Shown one piece after another: positions 1 to 11,766 of a DNA stretch of 64,000 nucleotides. Origin of the DNA: Epiperipatus broadwayi (taxonomy: Eukaryota > Onychophora > Udeonychophora > Euonychophora > Peripatidae); NCBI GenBank assembly GCA_028023455.1, contig JAQFVV010012416.1, positions 6,737,594 through 6,801,593 of the forward strand, given 5' to 3'. Made by a program: the position numbers and the translations under genes. Below the pieces are notes generated by a model, which saw nothing but the letters and a program-made list of their open reading frames with translations, ran no database searches and had not been told where the DNA came from. Each line of letters opens with the position of its first letter. Within the stretch, counting starts at the first letter, position 1.

Positions 1-1453
1 TGATAAAAAGTGTTAGAGGAAATATTTTATTTTTAAAAATTCTACATACTAATGCTAAATTAGAATTGTATTTTTCAACTTAACTAAGATACTTTCTGTT
101 AATACTTTTATATTTTAATTTATCTCGGGCACATTGCTAAAAGCAATAATCAAACGATACATTTGATCTCCACACTTTTTTTTTTTGCAGTTTGCTGTTA
201 AAATGTTTACTTACGCGTGGGCTTTCTTGATTCTATAAAGATGACATCTTATAGTGAAATGGGACAAAAATTATTAAATATTAATGAAATATTTATTGTC
301 AGCTTCAGGAAATGTTTATTCATTTTAATTCTTTCAACAGTATTTGGAGTACTAAATAATAGAAAAAGACTCCGAGTTAAAAATAGGATTATCATTTAAG
401 ATTTCTGAACTGTTAATTAGGTGCAACTAATTATCAAAACAAAGTTAAAAATAATTGTGATTAGCATCATTTGGGAAATTTTTCGTGAAACATAATGGTG
501 GAGAGCTTTTTGCCAAATGTTTTAATAGATTTTGTTAATAGTCTAAGGCAATACTCGTTTAAACTAGTGCAAAGCTTGTACTAGCTGTTATAAAAAGATC
601 TTAAATTTAAAAAAAAAAAAGAATACATAAATATTAAAACAGGAGCAATTTACTTGCTTAATAAAGCACCTCAAATTGTTAATAGTGAAAAATTGGATAA
701 CTGAGGGGAAATCAGATTTTTACAGAAAGAGGAGGAATGACGAACTTAGCCCTACCATATAAAACTTGAAATATTCATTTTATTTTTTTATCAATGAACA
801 TATACATTTCTACATTATCATACTTTCATATAACATGTATTAATATAAACATATATTTAATTGATTTAATAGAGTTAAATTTGAGCAAAAGGGTTTTATT
901 TGTATATTATTATTAACGAATCCATAATGAATATATACTTTAATTAAATCATGCTAAAGAAAAATACTGTGATGAGTTTGCTTATATATTTTTATTACCC
1001 CCCCCCTTACAAGTATACATTATGCAGGGCATTCAATCATACTCATAAAATGATGATGAGAGATAACTGATTTATAATTACATCCAATTCTGGATCTACA
1101 CATCTCTTGTTACAAGTATACTATAACAGTACAACTTCACATAGCTTGGAAGTGTGAGAGATAAAGAATATCACATTTGAATACAATATAGCAAACAGTT
1201 AACGTATGTCTGTCTGCATGCAGATTTTGAAAGATGCATTATGCAGTTCCTCTGACATGATTATCAGACTATGAGAAAGGGGTAAGTGCTTAGTTCACCA
1301 GGAATATTATAAACATTTAATGTGGCCCTCAAAAATGCAAAGCTCATAGTAAATGACCCTTTAAATATTAAGACAATCTGGTCATGTTTGGGAAGAGATT
1401 TTTTTTTTGTTACTTTTTTAAAAATAGAATAAGGAGAAAAACTATATCAAATC
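1..1453. other. A+T-rich stretch without recognised genes
   Basis: Both strands show only short ORFs, such as a 60-codon one at 217-399, with no recognisable motif. There are homopolymer runs (a C tract near 999-1006 and several A and T tracts). I see no repeat shared with the rest of the window. It could be intergenic or intronic DNA. Confidence 0.5.
1449..1453. repeat. Target-site duplication AAATC, left copy
   Basis: This is a perfect match to 10603-10607, immediately outside the first base of the terminal inverted repeat. It marks the insertion point of the foldback element. Confidence 0.75.
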
Positions 1454-1530
1454 TGGTAGTAGTTGGTTAGGTGTATTGTGGCCACTAGGTGATGCTGCAG
1501 TACCATCAAGAAGCCTGCAAGTGATAAATT

Positions 1531-2060
1531 TTTATCCAAAAATTGCTGAAATTGAAAAATTAAAATGCCTAAGGCAGAGTAAATTGAACAAATATTTTCT
1601 AAAATAAAAAAAATAAAGAAAATGCTATAAATTTTGAATTACAAAAACAGAAATCGATGAAATAATGTCAAACGCAATATCCCCCCCCCCCAAAAAAAAA
1701 TGAAGAATTCTATCCAAAATCGCTGAAATTGAAAACTTAAAACACCTAACGCAAAGTAAATTGAACAAATACTTCTAAAATACAAATAAAAAAAAAGTAG
1801 GAAAGAAAAACGCTACAAAATTTGAATTACAAAAACAGAAATCATTTAAAATACATCAAATGCAACCTCCTGCCCCCAGAATGAAGAATTCTATTTAAAA
1901 ATCACTGAAATCAAAAAATTAAAACTCCTAAGGCAAAGTAAATCAAACAAATCCTTCTAAAATATAAATTAAAAAAAAATTTGAAGCAAATGCTATAAAA
2001 TTTGGTATTACGAAAACAGAAAAACTATAAAACTAAATGTCAAAAAATTAAGGAAGTTTC
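1531..2060. repeat. Tandem sub-repeats in the left foldback arm (about 170-180 bp, 3 copies)
   Basis: Three degenerate units each contain, in order, an AT(T/C)GCTGAAATTGAAAA-like block, a CCTAAGGCA(A/G)AGTAAAT block, an A-rich block, an AATTACAAAAACAGAAA block and a C-rich run before GAATTCTAT. The same units occur inverted at 9840-10510, where there is at least one more copy. Arm length therefore varies by repeat number. Confidence 0.75.
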
Positions 2061-2451
2061 ATTAATGGTGGATGGCGGGAATGCAGTACATTTTTTAAAA
2101 AAAAATCCTCTGACTTTCAACACTATTACATCGTGTAATAATTCACAAACCTTAATAACAGATTAATTCTTCTTATTAAGTAATTAAACATAGATAACAA
2201 TGAGCTCATAGCGATTTGTTGTTATCTCTTATAATAGATTTCAAAGCAGTGATTTATATCAGTCAAAATACATAGGAGAGCCTCTAATTGTCTTTCTAAA
2301 AAAAATAATTATCTCTGCTTTGAAATTATGGCATATCATAACATATGAATTTAGAAATGAAATAAAATAATTAGAATAGAAAATAGGCATGGCTGCAGAT
2401 TATAGAAAGATTAAAATTATAAAACAGGAAAAATTATTAAAATATTATAAA

Positions 2452-3046
2452 TGCAGTATAATAAGAGTACAATAATAAATGTAGAATGAAACTAATAACT
2501 TGTAATGTAAAATGAATATGTAAAATAATATTAATAATTGTATAATAATAAGAGTACAATAATAAATGTAGAATAAAACTAATAACTTCAATGTATAATG
2601 AATATGTAAAATAAGAACAATAACTATGTGTAAAATTGCAATGTTGTTAAATCACAGAGAGCCCAGCTGACCTTATAGGGTCAGAAAACTGTATAAAGTA
2701 CCATATATGGTGAGAAATGTAAAAATACTGCATGTATGTGAAAATGTATGTGAAAACACCATATATGGTTAGGTATGTAAGAGATTCCAGAAGTCTTGAG
2801 AGGTATATAAACCCCCAGAACCTGATCTATTTGTTCTGAGTATTAATTGTAATTTAGAGACTCCTGCCTCTGTAAGTCCAAAGCAGGACTAGGGTTATTA
2901 TATGCAGGTCACCACGACCTTTTATTATTTTATTACGCCTTATAATAGGCAATATATATAGTTAAAATTATTTGTATTAAACTATAAGCTTACCATCTCG
3001 ATTCTGCCTTTGTCCATTTATTACTTGCTGGTCATAAGACACAGCA
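2452..3046 (+). repeat. 5' LTR of the gypsy element
   Basis: It starts TGCAGTAT and ends ACAGCA. A TATATAAA box lies at 2804-2811. A block of about 85 bp is duplicated in tandem near the start (2460-2625). Compared with the 3' LTR it lacks about 38 bp just after the first eight bases and a short block near 7300. Confidence 0.88.
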
Positions 3047-3210
3047 AAGTAGTGCAGTTAAGACAGGAATCGAATCTGAAAGAAAGTGGCATTCAATACA
3101 GGAATGGAACTATGAGAAAATTGGCTCGGTCATCATAGGATCGAATCTGGAAATAATTGCCTAAACAGCAAGTTGAGACAAATCGTAAGTAGATTTGAAT
3201 TAACAAAGAA

Positions 3211-4054
3211 ATGGCAGGCATATCACAAGTTGATATATATGAGTTTAATGTAGAAAATCCGAGTGATTGGCCACTGTATGTTCAGAGAATCAAAAACTAC
3301 TTTACACTAAATAGTATTACCGAGAATACTGTAAAAGTAGCCTCATTTCTTTGCTTTGCAGGCCAGAGAGTAATCGAAATAGCTAACAAACTGTGTGGAA
3401 ATTTGCCAAAGACAGAAATACAATGAGCTTGTAACACAGCTAAATGAATATTTCAATCCCCCACCATCCAAGTTTATCACTGGATTGCACTTTAGAGGCA
3501 GAAGGCAAAGAAAAAATGAGAAAATAAAAGAATATGACATGGGTTTAAGAGAGATGGCAAAACCATGCCTTTACAGTAAATATTTAGAGGAAGCTCTCCT
3601 CGAGCAGCTATTATATGGAATAATAGAAGATCAGTTTAGGCAGATCTTATTAGCAATAAAAGATCTAACTTACAAGGAAGCTATCAGACATGGAACAGCT
3701 TATGAACTGCTACTTGACCAAGTGAGAGAGTTCAGAAGTTTCACGAGACCAGAACCACTTCAAGCTAAAATTTTTAAAACATCTGGAGTTAAATTCAAAA
3801 CACACAAACAAATTAAATCTTTCCGATGTGGAAAAATCAGTCACAAAACCCATGATTGCAATATGCCAGAAAGTGAAAGTTATCGCAAAATAACCGAGCA
3901 TCTCGAAAGAGGGCACCATCATACAAAGTCAAGCAGAGAATTTCCATGCAGAGCAATGGAAGGTAGCTACATAAAAAGTGCTACTATAGATGAATCTGAT
4001 CAAATTTATGATAAACGTAAAACTAATCAGCAAGCCAATAACCGTGGAAATTGA
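3211..4054 (+). pseudogene. Gypsy gag relic with damaged zinc knuckle
   Basis: The reading begins MAGISQVDIYEF, a usual start for Ty3-type gag (capsid, RNA packaging). A frameshift near 3400-3425 moves the frame, after which the gag body (NELVTQLNEYFNPPPS) continues to 4054. Near 3826-3858 there is a nucleocapsid zinc knuckle that reads SFRCGKISHKTHDC. The first cysteine of the C-X2-C-X4-H-X4-C motif is serine here, so metal binding is probably lost. The frame then passes into protease by another shift. That it is a gag is clear from position and the knuckle; clade assignment would need a tree. Confidence 0.82.
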
Positions 4055-4370
4055 TAGCAGAGCAGGGGTATCGCTGATAAAGAGTAGAGATTGGGAAAGA
4101 CTAATTCAGAATTTAAAATTCCCTCCAAGGGTAGAGAAAACTCAACTCAAGGCCTGGGATGCTAACAAAAATCCCACAAGAATATTAGGAGTTGCAAAAA
4201 TAAAAAATCCCATAAGAATATTAGGAGTTGCAAAAGTAAAGGTAGAAACAATGAAAACTGAAGAAATACAGCAAGATATTAACCTGATCATAGGCCATGA
4301 GTGGTTCGCACGCCTAGGCATAAAAATATGCGTTATAAAAAATCGACATAGAATCACAACTCAAAAATAA
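3990..4370 (+). pseudogene. Gypsy aspartic protease relic
   Basis: Around residue 20 the frame reads ITVEIDSRAGVSLI. Retropepsins have D-S/T-G at this point; here the glycine is arginine, so the active-site loop is broken. A 33-base in-frame duplication follows (NPTRILGVAKIKNPIRILGVAK). The ORF ends at 4370 and the reading continues into reverse transcriptase in another frame. Confidence 0.75.
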
Positions 4371-4380
4371 CTATCCCAAC

Positions 4381-5408
4381 TTGTTCAAAAAAGAACCTGG
4401 AAAACTAAAAACCTTGCCTGTAGGTATAGAGTTAAGAGACAGAGCAAAACCTATTGTAACAAAACCTCGTAAAGTACCTATAGCCCAGCAAAGAAAGGTT
4501 GAAGAAAAACTAGATGAACTAACGGAACAAGGAATACTGAGACCAGTCAAGAATGCAGAGTGGGTCACTCCCATAGTAATAGTGGAAGGAGCAAGTGGAA
4601 ATATTAGAATTTGTGGTGACTATCATGCTACTGTAAATAGATATTTAAACAAAAGCCAATACCCAGTTCCAAATGTAAGAGAAGTCTTAGCCTCCATGGA
4701 AAAAAATATGCACTTTGCCAAACTGGATTTGAACAGTGCATTTCATCAAGTACCTGTAACCAAGGAAACAGCCGAGATTTATTCAACTACAATAGATTTC
4801 CTTTTGGAATGACAATGGCTCCAAATATATTCCAGGCAAAAATGGACTCGTTACTCAGAAGCGTGAATGGAGTCATCCCAAATTTTGATGATATACTAAT
4901 AATGGCAAACTCTGAAGAAGCATTAAAACACAGAGTGATGAAAACCTGCAAACTGCTCGAGAGATTTAGAGCTAGATTAAATCTTGAGAAATGTATTTGG
5001 AATACAAAGGAACTTAAATTCCTCAGGCATTTGATCAACAAGCACAGGAAGAAACCCGCACCTGAGAAAGTGAAGGCTGTAAAAGAAGCATCATGTCCAA
5101 AAAATATTAAGAAACTTCAAGCATTCCTTGGACTACTAAACTATTTTGAAACATTCTTAAAATGCAAGGCTCATGTTGCCCAACCTTTATATAACCTGCT
5201 GAGGAAAAATGAAGTATGGAATTGGGGATGCAATCAAGAGAAAGCATTTGAGCAAGCCAAAGCCTTACTAACATCTGAAGGACTCTTGATCCATTATGAT
5301 AACAAGCAAGAAGTCATGCTAACAATGGATGCATCAGAATATGGATTGGGAGCTGTAATCTGTCATCCATCAAAACATGGTGATCACCCTATAGCATATG
5401 CTTCCTAA
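4381..5408 (+). pseudogene. Gypsy reverse transcriptase and start of RNase H, frameshifted
   Basis: The first part (4381-4812) contains the fingers and the first catalytic aspartate region (AKLDLNSAFHQV). A frameshift near 4800-4812 splits it from the second part (4809-5408), which begins FPFGMTMAPNIFQ out of frame. The catalytic pair is kept as NFDDIL at about 4881-4898, with asparagine where Ty3 elements have tyrosine or similar. The connection region and the RNase H start (LTMDASEYGLGAV) follow. A TAA at 5406-5408 interrupts RNase H. The enzyme would copy the element RNA, but as written no full-length product is possible. Confidence 0.88.
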
Positions 5409-5870
5409 ACTCTAATGGTAGCTGAGAGAAACTACAGTCAGCTGGATAAGGAAGCACTGGTTATAATATTCAGAATTAAAAAGTTTCACCAATACCTCTA
5501 TGGATGAAAATTTAAAACCATTACTGATCACAAACCCCTACTGGGAATATTGGCAAAGGATGGAATAATACCTGATCATGTACGAATGATTCGATGGCTA
5601 GAATTCTTATCAGCATATGACTATGAGCTCATATACGAGAAGGGAAAAAACATAGCGCATGCAGACACATTATCCAGATGCCCAGATAAAGCTGAATTAC
5701 CTAGGACAGAAACCTACATAAACTATATTGACCAGCTCGCTTCAAATAGTATTAATAGTCGAATAATAGCAGAATGGACTAATGCAGACTCTGGCTACCA
5801 AGTTCTTAAAAATTGGATAGGAACCAAATGGCCTGCTAGATGTCCTTCCTACCTAGATGAGGGCTTGTAG
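5409..5870 (+). pseudogene. Gypsy RNase H C-terminal part and linker
   Basis: In the same frame as the reverse transcriptase, after the TAA at 5406, the reading continues with AERNYSQLDKEAL, then a second stop (TGA, 5505-5507), then ITDHKPLLGIL and the conserved HADTLSRCP end of RNase H. Both stops fall where arginine codons are usual in this family. The open stretch 5550-5870 then leads toward integrase. Confidence 0.82.
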
Positions 5871-6558
5871 AAAGTACACGAAAGGCTATCTGTAAATAAA
5901 AGCTGTATATTGATGGACGACAAAGTGCTCATACCTAGCGATGGTCACGTAAAAATACTTAAATTACTACATCAGGGCCTTGGCATGCAGCTACGTATGG
6001 TGGCCAGGAATAAATAGAGATCTCGAACTGTACATCAAAAAGTGCGAAGATTGTCAAATCCCAGTTGACCAACCACCAAAGAAATATATATCGTGGCCCA
6101 TGCTGGAGAAGGCTTGGGAAAGAATCCACATTGTCCATGCCAGCTCATGGAAAGGACATTATTACTTGATAGTAGTGGATTTATATAGTCGATGGACTGA
6201 ATACCAAGTTGTAAAAAACATTAATTCATCAGTAACTATAGAGAAACTTAAAGAAATATTTGCTACTCATGGAACACCAGAGATCCTCATGTCAGATAAT
6301 GGCACTGCTTTCTGCTCAGAGAAATTTGAAAATTTTATTAACGAATGGGGAATAAAACACATAAGATCGCCAATGTATCACTCTGAGTCCAATGGAATTG
6401 CTGAAAAGGTGGTTCACAGTATGAAAAAAAGCTTAAGCAAAATTAAAACCGAAAACATAAATGAAACTTTATTTGAAATAGTGTTTCACCAACAATGCAT
6501 GTCATCCAGTGCCACTGGGAAAACTCCAGATGAACTTCTGTATCAAAAGAAAATATGA
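5871..6558 (+). pseudogene. Gypsy integrase relic
   Basis: The HHCC zinc domain is partly visible (YVWWPGINRDLELYIKKCEDCQ). In the catalytic core, the strand where the first DDE aspartate normally lies reads RIHIVHASSWKG, so that aspartate is missing. The second aspartate is present in MSDNGTAF and the glutamate in SNGIAEKVV. The enzyme would be inactive. The start is broken: a stop at 5868-5870 and a change of frame near 5960-5980 separate it from RNase H. Confidence 0.85.
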
Positions 6559-6573
6559 AACAAATTAGCAATC

Positions 6574-7040
6574 TTGCTGCTTCCCAGACAAAAAAGTAAT
6601 GAGAGAGTAATGGGAGGAAAAGGGTTTGAAATAGGTGATAATGTTTGGTCACTGAACAAAAATAAAAAGTCTTGGAAAAAAGCAACCATGACAAGTAAAA
6701 CTGCAAATCAATTAGCTGAAATTGAAACTGATGAGGGTGTAAAACTGCAGCAACATAAAAATCAGCTGAGAAGACGATAGTGTAAAACTGCGGAAACATA
6801 AAAATCAGTTGAGAAGACAATATCTGCCAACAGTAAATAATGGAAATGACGAAGTACCAAGTGGCAACAATGTGGAAGCAAGATCTACAGCTTCAACCAG
6901 TCTGGAGATTGACAATCCCGAAGTCGAAGAATTGCCAACAAATAAAAACTTCCGAAGCTGAGATAGCCACATCGAAACCGCCATCAACAGACAGCAAAGA
7001 CCACCAGCAACCGGTAAGGACTAGAAATCCCCCAACTTAA
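6574..7040 (+). pseudogene. Gypsy integrase C-terminal tail (GPY/F-like) with tandem duplication
   Basis: The stretch FEIGDNVW and the ending HKNQLRRR match the C-terminal part of Ty3-type integrases. The last 42-45 bases are tandemly duplicated (6739-6780 and 6781-6824), putting a stop in the first copy. After that, 6840-7040 contains a poorly conserved tail ending in a TRNPP-like motif, common just before the 3' LTR. No chromodomain is seen. Confidence 0.68.
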
Positions 7041-7090
7041 CTCAAAGACTATGTTAGGTGAAAAACCATACTTCTGGAGTGGGGGAGGAG

Positions 7091-7747
7091 TGCAGTATTC
7101 AAGGTCAAGCAAGGTATATACATATGTAAGTTGTATTATAATAAGAATACAATAATAAATGTAGAATAAAACTAATAACTTGTAATGTAAAATGAATATG
7201 TAAAATAATAATAATAATTGTATAATAATAAGATTACAATAATAAATGTAGAATAAAACTAATAACTTCAATGTATAATGAATATGTAAAATAAGAACAA
7301 TAACTGTATAATAATTATGTATAATGATTGTGTAAAATTGCAGTGTTATTAAATCATAGAGAGCCCAGCTGACCTTATAGGGTCAGAAAACTGTATAAAA
7401 TACCATATATGGTGAGAAATGTAAAAATACTGCATGTATGTGAAAACGTATGTGAAAACACCATATATGGTTAGGTATGTAAGAGACTCAAGAAATCTTG
7501 AGGGGTATATAAACCCCAGAACCTGATCTATTTGTTCTGAGTATTAATTGCAAGTCAGAGACTCCTGCCTCTGTAAGTCCAAAGCAGGACTAGGGTTATT
7601 ATATGCAGGTCACCACGACCTTTTATTATTTTATTATGCCTTATAATAGGCAATGTATATAGTTAAAATTATTCATATTAAACTATAAGCTTACCATCTC
7701 AATTCTGCCTTTGACCATTTATTACTTGCTGGTCATAAGACACAGCA
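7091..7747 (+). repeat. 3' LTR of the gypsy element
   Basis: It directly follows the purine tract and is longer than the 5' copy, keeping the stretch TCAAGGTCAAGC after TGCAGTAT. Its TATA box is at 7506-7513. The two LTRs otherwise agree closely, apart from the indels. Confidence 0.88.
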
Positions 7748-8411
7748 ATAAGTTTTTAATATATATTTTTAGAGCCCTGCAGTGAAGAAATATTACCAAT
7801 TATCTTCCAAGCTAAGTTCTCCAGCATTTGTAATAGGCACTGGATGTTTGCAGCATAAAAATTCATTAAAAAGAACGTTCCAATTTTGAGGCTTTTGGAG
7901 AAGCTGGTTATTCAAACAGATTGCAGTACACTTAACTAATAGCATTATTTTTCTAAGAATCTCATATGACATACACATATATACCAAAATGTTTATGCAA
8001 CTATTTATCATTTTCTAACTTTTAAAATTGCGTAGATATTTAGCTTTCTATTGTTAAATTTCTTAACATTTATTTTATCTTAGTAAAACAAAGCCGGTCC
8101 CCAAGTGAATACAAAATCGTACTTACTTTCACTTTAAACAAAATTTATTTTTTAAAATTAACATTTAACCTACACAAAATTTTAAAAGTTAGATAATGGT
8201 AAATAGTTGTATAAACATTTCATTATATGTGAGATTCTTAGGAAAATAATGAATTAAATTGAAACACATAAGTTGAAGATTTTAAAAGATATATACAATC
8301 TCACTGGAACATATTACACATCACAGTTTGTACTTCCAAAATGAAATGTGATGTAATAGACCTATCACAATTGCTTGCGTAATAGACATTTCACATGAAA
8401 AATATAATTGC
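7748..8411. repeat. Left foldback arm, continuation after the gypsy insertion
   Basis: It pairs with about 8640-9420. For example, GCCGGTCCCCAAGTGAATAC at 8092-8111 is the complement of the block near 8948-8967. It contains a smaller nested inverted repeat: 7915-8035 is the complement of about 8175-8260. Confidence 0.8.
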
Positions 8412-8639
8412 TTGGGCTGACAAATTTCATCAAAATATAACTGAACTAGTCTTCTGAAATACCTGCTTAGTTTGATTATGATGTATTAATTATTTACAAG
8501 TACTAAAAATACAAGTTGTTGAGATTACTTTTTTTTTGTGACAGCGTTAATATGGATTTTTTTATGCAGATGAATACAATATTAAACATGTGCAAACTTT
8601 CAGGCAACATTTCAAAAACCCACACAGAAACTTAAGTAG
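8412..8639. other. Central loop of the foldback element
   Basis: About 230 bases that do not pair between arms. A+T-rich, with no open frame of note. The original coding centre, if any, is gone. Confidence 0.6.
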
Positions 8640-10602
8640 AATTATATTTTTCATGTGAAACATCTATTATGCAAGCAATTGTGAGAGGTCTATTACATCA
8701 CATTTTATTTTGGAAGTACAAACTGTGATGTGTAATATGTTACAGTACGATTATATATATCTTTTTAAAGTTATAACTTATGTGTTTCAATTTAATTCAT
8801 TATTTTCCTAAGAATCTCATATACAATGAAATGTTTACGCAACTATTTATCATGATCTATCTTTTAAAATTTCATGTAGGTTAAATGTTAATTTTAAAAA
8901 TAAATTTTGTTTAAAGTGAAAGTAAATACGATAATGTAGCGCCATTTTGTATTCACTTGGGGACCGGCTTTGTTTTACAAAGATAAAATAGATAAGTTAA
9001 GAAATTTAACAATAGAAAGCTAAATATCTAAGCAATTTTAAAAGATAGAAAATGATAAATAGTTGTGTAAACATTTCGGTATATATGTATGTTATATGAG
9101 ATTCTTAGGAAAATAATGCTTAAATTGATACATATAAATTAAAGATTTAAAAAGATATATATAATCACACTTTAACAAATTACACTCACATTTTATACAT
9201 GCAAAATGAAATATGACGTAATGGACTCTCCACTGTTGAACTACTTTCTTCAATCTACTGTTATTCATTAAGTGTGCTTCTCCAGAAGCCTCAAAATTTG
9301 AACGTTCTTTTGAATGAATTTTTATGCTGCAAACATCCAGTGCCTATTACAAATGCTGGAGAACTTAGCCTGGAAGATAATTGGTAATATTTCTTCACTG
9401 CAGAGCTCTATAAATATATTTTAAAAACTTATAATATTTTAATAATTTTTCCTGTTATAATTTTAACCTTTCTATAATCTGCAGCATTGCCTATTTTCTA
9501 TTATAATTATTTTATTTCATTTCTAAATTCTATGTTATGATATGCCATAATTTCAAAGCAGAAAATAATTATTTTTGGGGGGAAAGATAAATAAAAGCTT
9601 TCATGTATTTTAGCTGATGTAAATCGCTGCTTTGAAATCTATTCTAAGAGATAACAGATCGCTATGAGTTTGTTGTTATCTACATTCAATTACTTAATAA
9701 GTATTAATCTGTTAATAAGGTTTGTGAATTATTACACAATGTAATAGTGTTGAAAGTCAGAGAATTTTTTTTAAAAAATGTACTGCATTTTCACCATCCA
9801 CCAATAATGAAGCACCATTCACCATTCAAGAAGCTTCATTAATTTTTTTGACATTTAGTATTATAGTTTTTCCTGTTTTTGTAATTAGAATTTTTAGCAT
9901 TTTCTTCCAATTTTTTTTTTTAATTTGTATTTTAGATGGATTTGTTTGATTTACTTTGCCTTAGGTGTTTTAATTTTTTGATATCAGTGATTTTTGGATA
10001 GAATTCTTTATTCTGGGGGGGAGGTGGATTTCTGTTTTTGTAATTTGAATTTTATAGCGTTTTCTTCAATTTTTTTATTTATTTGTATTTTAGAAATACT
10101 TGTTCGATTTACTTTGCCTTAGGCATTTTAATTTTTCATTTTCAGCAATTTTTGGATAGAATTCTTGATTCTGGGAGGGAGGTTTGCATTTGACATATTT
10201 CCACTGATTTCTATTTTTGTAATTCAAATTTTATAGTGTTTTCTTTAATTTTTGTTTTATTTGTATTTTAGGATTTGTTCAATTTATTTTGCCTTAGGCA
10301 TTTTATTTTTTTAATTTCAGTGATTTTGGGATAGTATTTTTCATTCTGGGGGGGGGGGTATTGCATTTGATGTATTTTCACAATTTCTGTTTTTGTAATT
10401 CGAATTTTATAGCATTTTCTTCAATTTTTTTTTTGATTTGTATTTTAGAAGTATTTGTTTGATTTAATTTGCCTTAGGCATTTTAATTTTTCAATTTCAG
10501 CAATTTTTGGATAAAATTTATCACTTCCAGGCTTTTTGGGTGGTTCTTGATGGTACTGCAGAGTCACTTAGTGGCCACAGTACATCTAACCAACTACTAC
10601 CA
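8640..10602. repeat. Right arm of the foldback element
   Basis: It is the reverse complement of the two left-arm pieces and is not interrupted. It preserves the sequence into which the gypsy element inserted on the left, around 9410-9480, and so gives the empty-site sequence. Confidence 0.82.
9840..10510. repeat. Tandem sub-repeats in the right foldback arm (inverted; 4 or more copies)
   Basis: Successive units carry TTTGCCTTAGGCATTTTAAT-like blocks, each followed by a CAGT/CAGCAATTTTTGGATA block and a G-run (for example near 10013-10023 and 10349-10357). They are the reverse complement of the units at 1531-2060. Copy number and G-run length differ between arms. Confidence 0.75.
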
Positions 10603-10607
10603 AAATC
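10603..10607. repeat. Target-site duplication AAATC, right copy
   Basis: This is the partner of 1449-1453, directly after the terminal TACTACCA of the right arm. Confidence 0.75.
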
Positions 10608-11766
10608 CTTTCTAATTATATTAATCTTAATTAAAATTGTTTTTGCTCTTTGATTCATTTTAATTTTATTATAAATATAAGAAATACTTTGGAAAATTGG
10701 GTATTCGGTCAACAAAAAATAGTTCTTAGTGATGACTTTAAAAATGTTAATGTGGGATTAGTTAAGATATTTTATTCTGCTAAAAGTCAATTTTTTTTTG
10801 CAAAATATAATAGCTATGAAGAATTAGTTAAAAGATATAGTAACTCTTTATAAATATTATTTCTCATAGCAGCATCTGGAAAAAAAACCATCTCAAAATA
10901 TCTGAACCAGCTATCAAATATATGGTATGGTTATTCACTCAAGAAGTCATCTGACATTTAGGTATCCAAGTGAAATATTGAACTAGGAATTGAATCAGAA
11001 GTCTTTAGTTCATGAATTTACCATTCATTAAACTGCATAGGATAAAAATAACCTTGAACCATGATAGTTGGTTATTTGGAAATTTCTATATTCATATTGG
11101 AAGTTCAACCATAGCTAATGATAAAATATCTGCCTTTCAATCATCTTTGCATTACTGTTTAGCAGATGGATATGTGAATATGTTATTGATCTATATCTTT
11201 GAAAACATTAGGAATTGTGTTAGATATTTAAATCATGTCAAACTACATAAGCATTAGGAGATGAGCATAAGTTAACTGGAGAAAAATAATTACATTATAT
11301 AAGTTTCTGAGATAATAAATAACTGATATGAGAACATTAATAGATTGATAATTCAAAAAATATTTTTTAGATGTTGCTAAGAAAAGATGCAGTTATTTAA
11401 CTAGGAAATAAATTATTACCATTGTTATTATTACTACTTATTTAGCACTTCAATTGTTACTGATTTTAGTGATCTATGACTTTGAAAAGCACAAGAAACT
11501 GAGACATTGCAAAATTGCCTAATTGCAAAAATATTTAGGTAGGAACTTAAGGCAACTGGAGGATCAAGTTCTTTAGTAATAAGATCAACGTCTAATACTT
11601 TTCATATATTTCTGAATACGTAAGAGATGCACTTCTGATTCAGCAGGCAATTCAGGTGCAAACTTTTTACAATTACATTCATGGTGATGCTCTAAATTGG
11701 TGGCTTTAAAGTGGTTAATAGTTGCCTGACAGAAAAGTAATAGAACCTTTCCATCGTTAGTACTAA
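10608..11766. other. A+T-rich stretch without recognised genes
   Basis: Short ORFs at 10650-10853 and 11012-11257 have no recognisable domain. No internal repeat stands out. Confidence 0.45.

Larger units (their letters stand above)
2452..7747 (+). mobile_element. Degenerate Ty3/gypsy LTR retrotransposon
   Basis: Two LTRs (2452-3046 and 7091-7747) both begin TGCAGTAT and end GACACAGCA. A purine tract (GGGGGAGGAG, 7081-7090) directly precedes the 3' LTR. The flanks ATAAA/ATAAG match at four of five bases as a possible target duplication. The interior runs gag, protease, reverse transcriptase, RNase H, integrase and a GPY/F-like tail, the Ty3/gypsy order. Each domain carries frameshifts, stops or lost catalytic residues. 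I see no clear primer-binding site after the 5' LTR. It inserted into the left arm of the foldback element, so it is younger than that element. Confidence 0.92.
1454..10602. mobile_element. Foldback (long terminal inverted repeat) DNA element, split by a gypsy insertion
   Basis: The left end at 1454 begins TGGTAGTAGTTGGTTAG. The reverse complement of the right end at 10602 begins the same way, and the two arms match with scattered mismatches over most of their length. The pentamer AAATC lies directly outside both ends (1449-1453 and 10603-10607), as expected of a target-site duplication. The left arm is 1454-2451 plus 7748-8411, interrupted by an LTR retrotransposon. The right arm is 8640-10602. 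The loop is 8412-8639. Without the insertion the element is about 3.85 kb and nearly all palindrome. No transposase is visible, so it was presumably mobilised in trans. A 5-bp duplication alone does not fix the superfamily. Confidence 0.85.

Noticed and set aside
6984-7271. 95-codon minus-strand ORF rich in Leu, Ile and Tyr
   Set aside because: It lies over the tandem block of the gypsy 3' LTR and reflects base composition.
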